Part shown: one piece after another, positions 1 to 11,101 of the stretch
How positions within the stretch are numbered: the stretch's first letter is position 1
Layout of the letters: every line of letters begins with the position of its first letter
Origin: Stictocephala bisonia
Taxonomy: Eukaryota > Arthropoda > Insecta > Hemiptera > Membracidae
Assembly (NCBI GenBank): GCA_035578905.1
Contig: JAQJVL010000030.1
Location: 1,613,159-1,677,158, forward strand
DNA: 64,000 nt
Direction: 5' to 3'
Notes under the pieces: model-generated
Told to the model about the DNA's origin: nothing
Databases searched by the model: none
What the model saw: only the letters and a program-made list of their open reading frames with translations
Translations under genes and position numbers: made by a program

Positions 1-536
1 TTATGTTGTTATATTTTGCTATTATATTTATTATATGTTATTATATTTTATCGGTCTATTAATTTTTTTATCTACATCTGGTCTTGGATAAATAATTATC
101 GTAACAGCTGACGTGAGACTTGGAATGAGCGTGCGCCGAGCGGTATTGTTTATGTCAGCATTGTTTATGTTGTTATATTTTGCTATTATATTTATTATAT
201 GTTATTATATTTTATCGGTCTATTATTTTTTTTATCTACATCTGGTCTTGGATAAATAATTATCGTAACAGCTGACGTGAGACTTATAATGAGCGCGCGC
301 CGAGCGGTATTGTTTATATCAGCATTGTTTATGTTGTTATATTTTGCTATTATATTTATTATATGTTATTATATTTTATCGGTCTATTATTTTTTTTTAT
401 CTACATCTGGTCTTGGATAAATAATTATCGTAACAGCTGACGTGAGAATTGGAATGAGCGTGTGCCGAGCGGTATTGTTTATGTCAACATTGTTTATGTT
501 GTTATATTTTGCTATTATATTTATTATATGTTATTA
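1..536. repeat. 164-bp tandem satellite, about 3.3 copies, cut by the window edge
   Basis: The block starting TTATGTTGTTATATTTTGC recurs at 1, 165, 329 and 494, giving periods of 164, 164 and 165 bp. Copies differ by a few substitutions and T-run length. Each holds an AT-rich half and a GC-richer half with GCTGACGTGAGA and GTGCGCCGAGCGG. The array starts before the window, so the true copy number is unknown. No ORF is present. It lies in the intron 5' of the first visible EVI5 exon, or upstream of an unseen exon. Confidence 0.95.
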
Positions 537-660
537 TATTTAGCTTATATTATTATATTATTTATATTTAGCTTATATTAGCTTATATTATATTTAGCTT
601 ATATGTTATTATATTTTATATTATTATATGTTATTATATTTAGCTATTTTTTGTTTTACA
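537..660. repeat. Degenerate TTAGCTTATATTA low-complexity tract
   Basis: Short imperfect repeats of TTAGCTTATATTA and TTATTATATT follow the 164-bp array directly. They look like slippage expansion of the AT-rich part of its last unit. Confidence 0.75.
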
Positions 661-1975
661 TATTTTTGTACTTATTTGTAGCTTCTGTAAAAAATAAAAA
701 AATGTATAACTCCTAAAGTTTTGCCCATCATTGAAAAGAGAATTCTCTCCCCTTTACAAAGATATATAATATAACCTTTTTATGAAATTTATAAGGCATT
801 TAAAATTTTTTTAATGTGAACATAAAACCCCCAGGATTCCATGCCAAACGGAGTATTAAGGGCCCAGGCTTCAAAGTGTTAATATTGACATGGCATTCAC
901 TCATTGGTTGTCATCAAAATGGACACTACTAGAGAAGTGTGGGGTGTCCATGTTGTGTGGTAGTCAGGGTCCGGATGTTGTGTAAGGAAGAGAACTCGGT
1001 ATCAGGCTTGTCCTTTGTTTTTATATAAATTAGAATACTACGTAGTTGGAATTCCAATTAAAACTGTAGGTTACTTAGTTGGGCTAGTTACTTGGCTATT
1101 GGGCTTTTATTTTAATAAATGGCACATTCTTAGGAACAGGTGACCTTAGTTAGCAACAAAGACTAAACTAGTTCATCTCTCTTATTTGCCCCTTTTTTCG
1201 TCCATGTCTCTTCAATCCGCGATTCCTTAAGGAATAAGTAAATTCAAGATAGCTAAAAGAATAATTATTGAGTATTTTTTGTCTCAGAATCAACAAGCTT
1301 AGCAATATCAGAATAAACACCTGGATCTAATGGCTTTAAATTTTATTATGTTTCTTATCTTGGATTATGTAGGCTAAGTTAGATTTCCAATTTAGGTTTG
1401 GTTTTTTTTACGTCAGTGGTATTTTTAATATTTTATTCATACTTTGTTGAGGGACAACGGTCTAAACCCCTATGGCAAATTTAAGAACCCGTTTCAAAGA
1501 AAAAAGTCATTAAAATAAAAATAATCATAAAAATTTGTTTAGGTAGTTTTTACTAAATAATATGCTAAATGACAAGATAACATGTTAATTTTATAGCTAA
1601 ATAAAAGAATCCGAAATAATTAATTGAAAATCTAAAATAAATATGTTAATTTAAAGGAAGAGTTATTAAAATTTAGGGATAATTAGTGCTTAGGAATGCT
1701 TAGGCAAATGTTAAGGATATGAGTGTGTTACAAAAGGTGATAACTTTTTCCAACACAAAGCTGTGGTATAAAAGATCAATCGGGGGTAATTAATTATCTC
1801 AATATTTTTTTATATTTTTCTGTATGTTTTTTTTTTTTTAATATAAAAGTATCTCATTGTTACAGTATTAAACACATTGTGATAAAACATTAAGAAACTT
1901 GTATTTTGAGTTACTAGTCATTTAATAATTATTTTATCAATAAACCCTTTTTTTAATGTGAGTCTCTTGTTTTAG
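661..1975. other. Intronic DNA with no recognised gene
   Basis: AT-rich sequence with no ORF of note. A TTAA at 879-882 read on the minus strand begins TTAACACTTTGAAGC, followed by a GGGCCC core, and could be an eroded piggyBac-type end. The last bases before 1976 form a normal 3' splice site, a T-rich tract then TTTTAG. Confidence 0.5.
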
Positions 1976-2071
1976 ATGAAGGATGACTTGATGATGGCCA
2001 GGATACGAGATGCCGAACACGCTCAGTGTGTAGCCGAACTTACACAGAAGATATCTCGACTTGAGATGAAG
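1976..2071 (+). CDS. Evi5: EVI5-like Rab-GAP, coiled-coil exon (third from last)
   Basis: A 96-bp phase-0 exon encodes 32 residues, starting MKDDLMMARIRDAEH and ending KISRLEMK. It is bounded by TTTTAG before 1976 and GTAACA from 2072. The charged heptad-like pattern and the run into the next exon match the C-terminal coiled coil of EVI5/EVI5L, proteins with an N-terminal TBC Rab-GAP domain that act on Rab11 and related GTPases at recycling endosomes and centrosomes. The TBC domain is not in the window, so identity rests on this tail alone. The next visible exon follows after a 1.2-kb intron in the same phase. The leading ATG is an internal methionine, not the gene start. Confidence 0.75.
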
Positions 2072-2115
2072 GTAACAGCTCACTTTAGCTTTATTCAGTT
2101 GTAATTAAATGGCCT

Positions 2116-2200
2116 TTAACACGTTCGTTACAGGCCAACCAACGGTTGGGTAACCTCATTTTATTTAGTCAGTTTGAGTCAAGAGTGATTGACTTGCTGG
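2116..2200 (+). mobile_element. Truncated piggyBac-type left end
   Basis: TTAACACGTTCG resembles the terminus of the complete piggyBac at 25021 (TTAACACGTTGAC). It is followed at +19 by the palindrome CCAACC-AAC-GGTTGG (2135-2149), the position of the first palindromic box in the other piggyBac-type elements here. I found no matching right end, so the extent is arbitrary. It sits in an EVI5 intron. Confidence 0.45.
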
Positions 2201-2489
2201 TGTAAGTCGCAAAGTCTAAATCCCGCACTGCCTGACTGCAATGTGAGTGAGGATGCAGGGAGGTGCTTAGGGCTATATCAATGCTGGCTGAAAACATAAG
2301 TTGCTCATAAGGTCATAAATTTACCCGCAAGTACAAGTGAAAGAAGGGTAATAGAGATCAATGTGCAGTCCTTTAGCTGTAGTATGAAGTTGGTTAGTAG
2401 CGATGGAGCCAGAGCGGGACTTAGGCTGCGCGACGTATAGATTCAGATTTAGATTTTAGTTTTTTAATTAGTATAATACGTGTTGGTAC

Positions 2490-2774
2490 AAATACAGTAC
2501 AAGTGAACGTTACACAACACAAATATATTACAATATTAGCACAAAATGCACAAATATATTACAATACAAGTACAAAATGCACAAATATTATAGTGATTAT
2601 TTTGATAAACTACGCTCACCTTCTTCAGACCAGAGGAATTCAAAAAATTGTGTTTCACCGAAATCAATCACCATAATATTAATGCATTTTGTACTTGTAT
2701 TGTAATATATTTTTGCATTTTGTTCTTGTATTGTAATAAATTTGTGTTGTGTGACGTTCACTTATACTGTATTT
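2490..2774. repeat. Fold-back repeat with 109-bp inverted arms
   Basis: The left arm (2490-2598) and right arm (2666-2774) are near-perfect reverse complements around a 67-bp spacer. Each arm holds roughly two copies of a 32-bp unit with TATTACAATACAAGTACAAA. An intronic transcript would form a long imperfect hairpin. It may be a fold-back MITE; clear target-site duplications were not seen. Confidence 0.85.
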
Positions 2775-3258
2775 AAATTGTTTAAATCTTCATAGACCTA
2801 CCATGTTGCAATGGAAGACTACTTCCACAGCAAATAAGTAGTGTATAAAATCCTAGTATAGAATTATCAATTGATGGGTCTATGTTGCTTTGAGATTGAG
2901 TGTATATGAAAAGAAATGGTATGAATATTGTAATAATGTTGTATTCTCTAAATTTCTCTGAGGGTTACAGCCCTCTACAGAAGGCTCAAGTGTACTAGCA
3001 GAAGGCCAATCTTTTATCGCGGTTGGTTATGAATAGTTTTATTTTTGTCTTGAATCTTCTTGAATGATACTTATTGCATCAGCACATAATGTTTAAACAG
3101 ACAAAATCTAGCATTTAAGTGATGAGCCTGGCTACGTATGTTTGTATTTGAATATTTCTCATTTTTATATGACTGTAATTAAACACTATAAACAACAGTG
3201 CTGTTTTCTACTTTACGACTTATAAAATCAAGGTCCAGAAGCTATTATTTTTTCCCAG

Positions 3259-3357
3259 AACTCAGAGATGGTTGCTGAAGGTGAGCTCCGTAGCAATCTT
3301 GATGACAGTGACAAGGTGCGAGAACTCCAGGACAAGATGGCTGAAATGAAGGCAGAA
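3259..3357 (+). CDS. Evi5: EVI5-like Rab-GAP, coiled-coil exon (second from last)
   Basis: A 99-bp phase-0 exon encodes 33 residues with the signature EMVAEGELRSNLDDSDKVRE followed by LQDKMAEMKAE. It is bounded by TTTCCCAG before 3259 and the consensus donor GTAAGT from 3358. The pattern of an AEGEL block, an acidic N/S-rich linker, then REL-D-AE-KAE is the conserved end of the EVI5/EVI5L coiled coil and is the strongest evidence for the gene name. The splice to 19183 keeps phase 0 and gives the expected KAE-IMRLE junction. The intron that follows is 15.8 kb and full of mobile elements. A GTGAGC inside the exon could act as a cryptic donor, but nothing shows it is used. Confidence 0.8.
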
Positions 3358-3531
3358 GTAAGTAACTCATTTCATGTATCAACAATCACAGCTTCAACCA
3401 CTAACAGCTGCTTTGCTGCTTACTAACACGTATTCACTTCACTAACTGTTAACTGTTGAACCGGAAATATAAAATGTTGATCACATCAAGACCACAGCTG
3501 GAAAATCAGCGTGGAAGAGAATTATGAGATT

Positions 3532-3533
<2 letters not shown>

Positions 3534-3566
<33 letters not shown>

Positions 3567-4548
3567 TTACATGCTACATAACAGCTCATGCCAATTACAA
3601 TGCAGCATTACAATACAAATCAAGTTACAGCAAGCTACTCAATAAATCTTAACAATGAACAACAACAGCAGCGAAATGTATATAAAGTCCATTTTCAATG
3701 AGATCAGATTCCTATTTGGCTTATAGGCTATTTAAAAAGCAACAAACACATGCAAAAATAGTTAACATAAAGAACACATAATTTTTATATATCATCTAAA
3801 TAAATTACTATTCTAAATAAATTTTGGGGCAGAACTGCTTAATTTATAGAGAAAAATACATGCTAACTTTGTCAAAGGCAGTCAAATTATACTGTTAACT
3901 TGTTGAAAGGCAAGCTTGAAAAGAGATCCATAAGTCGGTTGACAAAAATATGTATGCTTGATATTATAATCAAAACACAAATTTATAATTAAACACATCA
4001 ATCAATCGATCACATATTACAAACAAACTAATAAATGTCTCATTATTGACATTAATTATCTTTAAGTTATTAGCTAATATAAATTCAAGGAGAGACTCAC
4101 CCCTCCTGTTGATGTCGTAGCTCTCCCAGCCAAATTGCTGTGTGCGTCATTGTCACATCCCACAAGGTGGGGGAATCCCACGTGCAAGTTACCCACCAAT
4201 AGCCTCAGCTCCAGCCTTGGGGTGTACCAGTTGAGTCATATAGCAGATAGACTGAACTCAAAGTTAGGTTTTTGCCCACCTTTTTCTCAGCTCAGCTGTT
4301 TGGTGGTTATGTCCCTGGAACAATATTTAGAGATTATATTGAACTGCATCCCATTCTTATTACAATACACATACTCATAGATTGTTAGAGATATCTTTAG
4401 AGTCTCCCAGTCTAGCGATGTAACTTCGATGAATCCAGGGCTCCTGAATAAGGGCAATATCAAACTTGCCTTTGGTGGAGGTACGGTATAGGTTAGCTGA
4501 GGCTGTCTACCTGTGGTGCAGGTTGGCTTGCAGGACCCTGAGTGTCAT
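3534..4548 (-). pseudogene. LINE (non-LTR retrotransposon) relic: start of ORF2 endonuclease, then 3' tail
   Basis: On the minus strand an ATG at 4548 opens a reading frame beginning MTLRVLQANLHH, with FDIALIQEPWIHR further on, the N-terminal signature of the APE-type endonuclease of LINE ORF2. An in-frame TAG interrupts it at codon 14. More endonuclease-like sequence (the DINRRGESLLEF block) lies near 4090-4130 with frameshifts. The reverse transcriptase is missing. The minus-strand 3' end is a TAAA-type simple repeat (3534-3568), as expected of a LINE tail, so this is an internally deleted, dead copy inside the EVI5 intron. The clade is uncertain; Jockey, R1 and I-like elements share these motifs. 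Confidence 0.7.
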
Positions 4549-4789
4549 AGTATTCCTTTTGAAGGATCACAAGTGAATGAAGGAACACAAAGGTAAATCC
4601 TTTTGAGTCCTCTCCTGTGGAAAGAAGTTTGCACTCAACCACCTCCAGGAACAGGTTTTGACTGTCAAGCATCTTGATGATGCGTTCCGGAGTGGTTCTC
4701 ATAAGTTTACAAGGCACTCTGACGAGTACCTTCGTTGCCTTCAAGATCTCCTCCCTGTACAATTTTCTGTAGTATACAAGAAAATCCAA
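4493..4789 (-). pseudogene. Probable LINE ORF1 C-terminal remnant
   Basis: A 98-codon open frame ends at 4493 and overlaps the start of the LINE ORF2 remnant in another frame, as ORF1/ORF2 junctions often do. It contains LRRTTPERIIK-like basic and hydrophobic blocks (actual text KLMRTTPERIIKMLDSQNLF) that could be the end of an ORF1 nucleic-acid-binding region. I do not recognise a defined domain; the call rests on position and orientation. Confidence 0.4.
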
Positions 4790-4836
4790 ATTACTAAATA
4801 ATCAGTAGTAATGGAAGGACAGCAGCATACCTGATA

Positions 4837-6971
4837 AACTTGGTGGACTGGTACACTGTAGATAGACATAATCACATAACAAAGAATTGAATAGTGAAAT
4901 ATTTCAGGGCCACTGGCCTCTCCTTCAGTCACTAAATAACTGAATAGAAAGTCACACTTGAGGTAGGTGTATGAGGTGTTGCCGACTGTAGAGCACTTAA
5001 ACACTAAAATATCACTTCTGCTTCTATTATGTGATAAAATGGTGTAATAATAATTATTATTATGCTGCTTAGGTGGAGGAAGGAGAAACAGGGTTTATCT
5101 TATATTTAGGTGCGTTTCTAGATTTTGTGATCCATTGATGTGCAATGTCCATTTTTCTAAGTTGAGAGCTATTGTAGTTTGTAGGGAGTGATCTTATAAC
5201 TTTAACAGTGAAACATTGATCAAAGTTTTGATTGTTGCTCATGCTATGGGATGAAATAGGTTTTTGAGGGTTATTTATATTGCAGTCATGTCTATGTCCA
5301 TTCATACGTTTACGGAGGGTTTCTGTGGTTAGACCTATATATTAAAAGGGCAGAAATTATATTGGAGTTGATAAATAATGTTACTGGAGTCACAGGTATA
5401 ATGATCATTAATTTTATATTGAATGGAGGTGGAAGAGCTCATAAATGTAGTGGCTGGTTTATGGATAGTGCATGTTTAATAGCTTGTCTTATTGCATGGA
5501 AAAGAGCCTTGAGATGTAGTTGATGTCCTAGAGGTGTGGTGGGATCAGGTAATTTTGGATAAACTAAAATCTGTTTTAAATTTTATTTCTGCCTGAATGT
5601 AACAGTAGGAGGTTTGTTTAGAAGGTCTTTTGTATGCGATGAGGCGGTAAGAATGTTGAAGCTATCTTTAAGAATACAATTTAGCTTTTGTAGGCCATAG
5701 TGGTAGGTGGTAACAAGAGGTAGGCTGGGTAGAATTTTTCGGACTGATGTTTATTAGAGGTTTGAGCCAATCTAATATGGTTTTTAACAAGATTTTGATG
5801 ATAACCTCTTTTTTCAAAAGCATTGGTTAGATGTCTGTTATATAGTTTTAAATTCTCAGGGTTGAAAATTATACGTCTTGCTCTTGTTGCTAAGCTATAT
5901 GGAATAGAGCGTTTAGTATTGTTAGGGTGGCAACTGTCAAAGGAATGTGGCCGGTCTAGAGTTAGATGGTCATAAGTTGGTAGAAGTGAAGGTGACTAGA
6001 CCATGGGCATGGGGGATATTTGTGTAAAGTGAGGTGACGTCTATTGTTACAAGAGTGGCGTCGGAAGGTAGAGGTTGAGGTATGTCATTGAGGAGTTCCA
6101 GAAAGTTACTAGTGTCTCGGACATGAGAGGGTAGTTGGTGTACTATGAGTTGAAGTTTATCGTTCACAAACGCAAACATGTGCTCGGTGACGGAATTGTA
6201 ACGGGCCACTATAAGCCTACCTGGCGGTGGAAGTGTGTCTTTGTGGAACTTAAGCAGGATATAGAATTGAGGTGGATTAGGGTTCTCGTTGATTAAAAGT
6301 GGTTGGGTTGATGTGTTAAGATCCTGGAATCTAGCATGGTGATATAAAAACTGTTTTAATTCCTGGTTGTAATCTTCAGTGGGGTCATGATTCAAAAGTT
6401 TGTATGTGGCAGAGTCAGAGATGGCGATCCATTTCTTTTATATAATCAATTTGGCTCATTATCACATTGGTGGAACTCTTGTCAGCTGGAAGAATCATAA
6501 TCACAGCTTTGTATTCGGCTATTGAGATATTATGTATTTTTGGTAGACTGGAGAAGTTGGGATCAGTCACGTTTTGGAGAATGTAGAGTTTAATCAGGTG
6601 GTTGGGAGGTAAAGGTGGTAGGTCAAAATTGGAGGGAGGTGGATGTTAGAAGAATGGAAATTGCACATCAATTTATCACAAAATCTAGAGACCCATCTAA
6701 TCTAAATATAAGATAAACTCTGTTTCTCCTTCCTCCACCTAAGCAGCAGAATAATAAACATTACACCATTTTATCATATAATAGAAGCAGAAGTAACATT
6801 TTAGTGTTTAAGTGCTCTACAGTTGGCAACACCTCATCCACCTACCTCAAGTGTGACTGTGTATCCAGTTATTTAGTGACTGAAGAAGAGGCCAGTAGCC
6901 CTGAAATATTTTACTATTCAATTCTTTGTTATGTGATTGTGTCTATCTACAGTGTACTAGTCCACCAAGTT
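4837..6971 (-). mobile_element. Penelope-like element with inverted terminal repeats
   Basis: Two arms, 4837-5160 and 6646-6971, are inverted copies of about 325 bp with high identity. They enclose a decayed Penelope-type reading frame on the minus strand. Penelope-like elements are known to carry terminal repeats (pLTRs) in direct or inverted order, so coding content and ends agree. The arms differ by scattered substitutions, which points to an old insertion. I looked for a hammerhead core (CTGATGA...GAAA) in the arms and saw none. The element lies in the EVI5 intron, antisense to the gene. Confidence 0.85.
5069..6620 (-). pseudogene. Penelope-like reverse transcriptase / GIY-YIG endonuclease, broken
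   Basis: Read from 6620 down, the conceptual product starts with an ILPADKSSTNVIM block, then breaks frame near 6425. The longest open part (5970-6395, 141 codons) carries PLE RT motifs PPQFYILLKFHKD, GRLIVARYNSVTEHMF, LPSHVRDTSNFLELL and TIDVTSLYTNIPHAHG. Directly after TNIPHAHG the frame jumps to a SCHPNN / RARRII region, so most of the RT palm with the catalytic YxDD is deleted. Near 5330 a YIGLTTETLRKRMNGHRHD block marks the GIY-YIG endonuclease, with a TAA stop just before YIG. The C-terminus runs into the inverted arm and stops at 5069. With two frame breaks, a stop and a large deletion it cannot be autonomous. Confidence 0.85.
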
Positions 6972-7564
6972 CATTACTGCTAAAATCCTAGGCCTAGTGC
7001 CCCAAATTTAACCTGTAAAATTACTAAACAATAAATTAAAAAGTTAGTAAAAATTCAAAAAAGTTATATGGATTTCAAGATATTCCAAAAACCATCAGAT
7101 TTTTCTATATCGTCAGATTTTTTTTCACACATTTGCAGACCTTTGCAAAAATTCATAAAAATATAATCAAATTATATAAATTGACTTGTATTTAGTATTA
7201 TTTTACTTCACCTAAATGTTTTAATGTTACCTGATGTATTGGAAAATGTTTTATGTTAACAATAAAAGGGTGGAGGGTTACCTGAGAAACAATATACAGC
7301 TAAGTTCAGAATTACAAAATAGCCAAAATAATCTAGTTCAATTTTTATCTAGTTTTAGGAAATATAAAGGTATTGTACGCTATTTGGGAGTAAGAAAGAG
7401 TTATACTAATGTAACTGTTTGTAGTACAATGTATTTGACAATTTGTTACCATGGTAGCAGAGTTTTTTTAAATGCTCAAAAATTAGATAATCGCTGTAGA
7501 ATTTTAATTAATACTAAGGATTTCAGAAAAATGAGCTGAATTAAATAAACAAGTTTTGGGTTCA
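6972..7564. other. AT-rich intron DNA between elements
   Basis: A 101-codon open frame (7234-7539, +) is the only long ORF. It has no recognisable domain and no splice or promoter context, so I do not call it a gene. Confidence 0.5.
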
Positions 7565-8294
7565 TAGTCAACTCCCGTTTATCCGCGAGTGAATGATCTG
7601 TGGAGTGGATTATCCACAAGATAATAAACACTGGGTAGCACCGTTTTCAGTCGAGTGAAGCATTTATTTAACTGTGTAAATACAGTAAAAAATTTAATTC
7701 TGTACAGTTTATTACAATATTTAACAGAGTAACAGACAGTAATTTAGCATTTGAGTGCAGGGCAGGTGGCAGAAGTGGATGGGCGCATGAGTCATCTCAG
7801 TCGAATCACTGCTGATCGGCCCTCTTCGTGAATGGCCTGCATGCTGCACAGGGGGGAAGAGAATTAATTATTACTGTTTACGTGCTTGTGTTGTAACTCA
7901 AGTTTTTTGGCAGTTCGTAGTTAACTGTATTGAATTCATTTACTTGTGTATTAAAAGGTGTTGTGATACAGTGTTGTGATTTGTGCGACTAGAATTTTTA
8001 GAATGTTAATCAAAAGATAAAAAATTGTGGTGACAAATTGAAACTCATAAATAAAATTGAAAATGGCGCTTCCTGTAAACTGATATGTGTTCAGTATGGT
8101 ATTGGCGAGTCGACAGTGAGAGACATTATAAAACAATGTAACAATAAAACAATACTTATAGAATTGTTATTTAAATCCTTATGTAAAACTGAATACAGTA
8201 CAGTTTTACTTATTTTTGCTTTTATCAGTCTTCCTTTAACCAGTTAGCGGCTTATCCGCGATTCTCAACCCCACAGATAAACAGGAGTTGACTG
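7565..8294 (+). mobile_element. pogo/Tigger-like DNA transposon relic
   Basis: The ends are inverted: AGTCAACTCCCGTTTATCCG on the left, and the reverse complement of the right end reads CAGTCAACTCCTGTTTATC. Both match the CAGT...CTCCCGTTTATCCGCG type ends of Tigger/pogo elements. The right end is followed by TA (8295-8296), the family's target; the left flank is CA, a mutated copy. At 730 bp it keeps only the start of a transposase, so it is an internally deleted copy. Confidence 0.75.
8038..8247 (+). pseudogene. pogo transposase N-terminal HTH fragment
   Basis: The 69-codon open frame begins with KLINKIENGASCKLICVQYG and continues IGESTVRDIIKQ, the first helix-turn-helix of CENP-B/pogo transposases (typical E-K-I-E-G-...-YGVGKSTV-DI). 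The CENP-B second HTH and the DDE domain are absent; after about residue 35 the sequence is unrelated. It lies inside the TIR-bounded relic and points toward its right end. Non-functional. Confidence 0.7.
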
Positions 8295-8296
8295 TA

Positions 8297-9023
8297 CTTC
8301 TCAAGGGGAGGGTGACAGTTCCTAGCTTCTCCTTGTAAACCTATTACCTATTTCAGTAACAATATTATAGCTTTGTTGAATACAGTGCAAAAGCCACTTA
8401 GTTACATTATACTTTCCTAAAAGAAAAGGTTGGTTGTCAATAGAACGAAATTGTATTTGTTCTTGTTCATCTGCCTCTTGTTCTGATTCTGTGTCATGCT
8501 CACTCAACTCTGCCACGCTATTTCCTATAACATTACTATCACTATAGCTTCCTAGTGACAGATCTCCTTCCTCACCCACAATTTCATTCAGCCACATTTC
8601 AATATCCGCCTCCATAGTAACAAAGTTATTATATAGTTATATTTTTAGAATTTATATACAGGCTCAAAATATAGACTAAATATGCAAAACGAAACATACT
8701 TTGAAAATAATAGGATATACACAAGTCAGTAAATATACGATATAACACAACTATGCTACTTCAATCAAAGAAAACAGATAAAAAGTCAAATTTCGTCTAT
8801 AATAAAGCACATATATAGTACACGCACCTGAGCGCAGTGCTCACCATACTGAAGAACTTTTGGTTTAATGGCTGATATTGAAAGGTGGGGAGGATGATAC
8901 GACTCGACAACATTTCCTAGAAAGGTAAACTCAGTTCAGAACAAAATCTCAAGATATGTACTAGTACAGTCGAAATACAACACTGGTGAGCGCTCCGCTC
9001 ACTTGCGTGTTCTCACAGGTTAA
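8297..9023 (-). mobile_element. 5' part of a decayed piggyBac-type element
   Basis: Read from 9023 down, it starts TTAACCTGTGAGAACACG, with a GTGAGCG-GAG-CGCTCAC palindrome at +21 (8986-9002), a perfect GTACTAGTAC palindrome at about +56, and another inverted box at 8828-8844. This terminal layout and the transposase N-terminus at 8322-8615 support a 3'-truncated piggyBac copy. Confidence 0.55.
8322..8615 (-). pseudogene. piggyBac-family transposase N-terminal fragment
   Basis: A 97-codon open frame from ATG at 8615 has a Ser/Asp/Glu-rich N-terminus (SYSDSN, HDTESEQEADEQEQ) and then FLLGKYNVTKW, which fits the acidic leader and GKD-x-TKW block that opens many piggyBac transposases. It stops about 20 residues later, and the DDD catalytic core is missing. 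The 5' side (higher coordinates) ends at a TTAA at 9020-9023 with piggyBac-like subterminal palindromes. The 3' end is lost where it meets the pogo relic at 8294. Confidence 0.55.
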
Positions 9024-9698
9024 TAGCTCTTTACATAATTGAATTTGGAATACATATTTCAGTCCAAAAAAACGCAATTGATCAAATTAACTTAAAAATT
9101 AATTAATATGCTGATATATATTAAATTGAAAGGAACATACTCTAATGTAAGGATTAAAATTGGGAGCAAGAGATGTGTGACTTGGAAAGTGCAATGTTAC
9201 TTTACCACCCGTGACCTGCTACCCCCACTATGTGCTAGGCTAGAACAGTCGTGTACATTACTGCCTGTTGTACATATATGATGTGTTGCCCAGTTCCCGA
9301 CGCCCACCAGCCCCGACTGTGAGCCCTGGAAATGGCTAGAGTAAGTTCCAAGCATGTCAATATTGGTGCATGGATCCCTCTTACCCCCTTGATGTATCTT
9401 GGTATGTAGATATTGGACTTGAGTGTGCTGTGATTTTAACTAGAGTATTTTTTTTAATTTATTTATTTTCAAGCAGTGTGCTATTAACTTAGTGTGGTAA
9501 AGTGTGGTAAAGTTTCTTTATCTTATGTTTAGGTGCTGTTTTATGTAATAAAATTATATAAGATGTAAATTTAAATCAACCTTGGCAGTTGCATGTTTTT
9601 GTGATATTTATTTTAATCATAAATATTGATAACTTAGTACAAAAATTGAAGTTTTGTATGATTTTGTTCTCTGAAATATTAACTAGTTAGTTATAAAC

Positions 9699-9738
<40 letters not shown>

Positions 9739-10411
9739 ATTTAGTTTAGGTTTGTGTTAACCATTTGGAGGTCACATTCCGATTTGGACTTTAAAAGAAA
9801 TTCCGTAGTTATGATTATTCGCTCAGGCAAAGCCACCATTAGCCGATATATTGGTTTTTGACTTTTTTATTTATTAGTATCATAATTAACCTTTATCTAA
9901 CAAGAAATATGTTTAGTACCCCTAAAATTCACCCATATTAGTGATTTATTGACAGTAGTATAAGCTGTTTTGTATGTGCGCAAATTAGCTAATTGTAATT
10001 TTGTTGTCATTTTGCCGCACGTTGTCTGTAGAGGTTATGCTGTTGTATTTGTTGATGCATTTTATTTGCGATGTTTAGTGTTTATATATTTACTTTTATC
10101 ATACCATGAGTGATGATTCTAATATGCTGCTTTGTTCAAATACAGAACTTAAAGTTGAGTTATAAGCTTTCAAGTTCAAGCATGTCAAAACTAATTTTCA
10201 TGCAGGGGTTTCTGGAAAGTAAATTATAATAACTAATACCCATACTTTTTGGAAATGAAGTTGAATTTGTTTCCTTTGAATCCAAAGGTTTAAATATGCT
10301 TATTTAATCGGAATGTTAGTGTTTGGATTCTTTGTAGTTAGAACAAAAGGGAATTTCAAATAAAAAGATATTCATTTTTTTGTAATAAAAGTTGGTTAGG
10401 ATTCAAACAAG
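9024..10411. other. Unassigned intron DNA with a (TA)n tract
   Basis: There is no gene. A pure (TA)n microsatellite lies at about 9703-9734. TTAACCATTTGGAGGTC at 9757 resembles a piggyBac end, but no partner end was found. A short ATG frame near 10106 is not convincing. Confidence 0.5.
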
Positions 10412-11101
10412 ATAACACATTGACTGTGAGTGACTACCCGGGCAGTCAGAGCGATCATGGTTTAAACTGAACTGCTCGGGTAGTCATGAACATCTACTTG
10501 CAGCGCTCAAAATATTCTTCTGTAATGTGCTGCCACCTAGTGGTAGACTACAGTATTGTTCTAAAACTACTGTTACTTCAGTTCAAGTCAAACGCAGTGC
10601 CAGTGACTGCCACAGCAGTCGTAGTGCAATTATTCATTGTTTTGCACTGCTATCTATTAGTTTATTCACTAACAACTATTCATAAATAAAGTGTTGAGGT
10701 TGTTATTTGTGTAAATGAGTGAACCACGTGCTGTGTTGATGTGATTATTTATTATTTTGAGAATGTTATTAGTATGTAATAGTGGTGTATGAATTTGTTT
10801 CCCCAGGCAGTCAAGACATTTTTTATATTTTCAATTGAGTTTATTTTTAATTTTCTGGTGTTCATTTACAATATGTGACTACGAGTTTTATGCCATTTTT
10901 ATAATGTACAAATAGTAAAAAAATAAAACTACCCGGGCAGTCACAGCTATTTTTAGAACTTTGGAGGCTAATTACAACACAAATCTATATTTCCTGCTAT
11001 AAGAGGCCAGAAACAAGGAAAATTAACATGTAAACAAACAATTTTTTGTCTAGCACTCAAGTCATTGTTAGTACGTCAGTCTGCCACAGCGAACATGTTA
11101 A
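10412..11101. mobile_element. Non-autonomous piggyBac-type element, 690 bp
   Basis: The left end ATAACACATTGACTGTG and the reverse complement of the right end TTAACATGTTCGCTGTG form imperfect TIRs like those of the complete element at 25021. The left TTAA is mutated to ATAA; the right TTAA (11098-11101) is intact and shared with the next element. Palindromic 16-mers of type GACTACCCGGGCAGTC occur at 10432-10447 (+20), 10470-10485 (+58, inverted) and 10927-10942 (159 bp from the right end). That spacing matches the complete element closely, though the sequence differs. Only a very short ATG frame follows near 10715, so it encodes no transposase. Confidence 0.7.

Noticed and set aside
1..536. 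CRISPR-like array
   Set aside because: The whole 164-bp unit repeats with no unique spacers, and the sequence is eukaryotic.
9757..9790. TTAACCATTTGGAGG as a piggyBac end
   Set aside because: No inverted partner found and only a weak palindrome inside.
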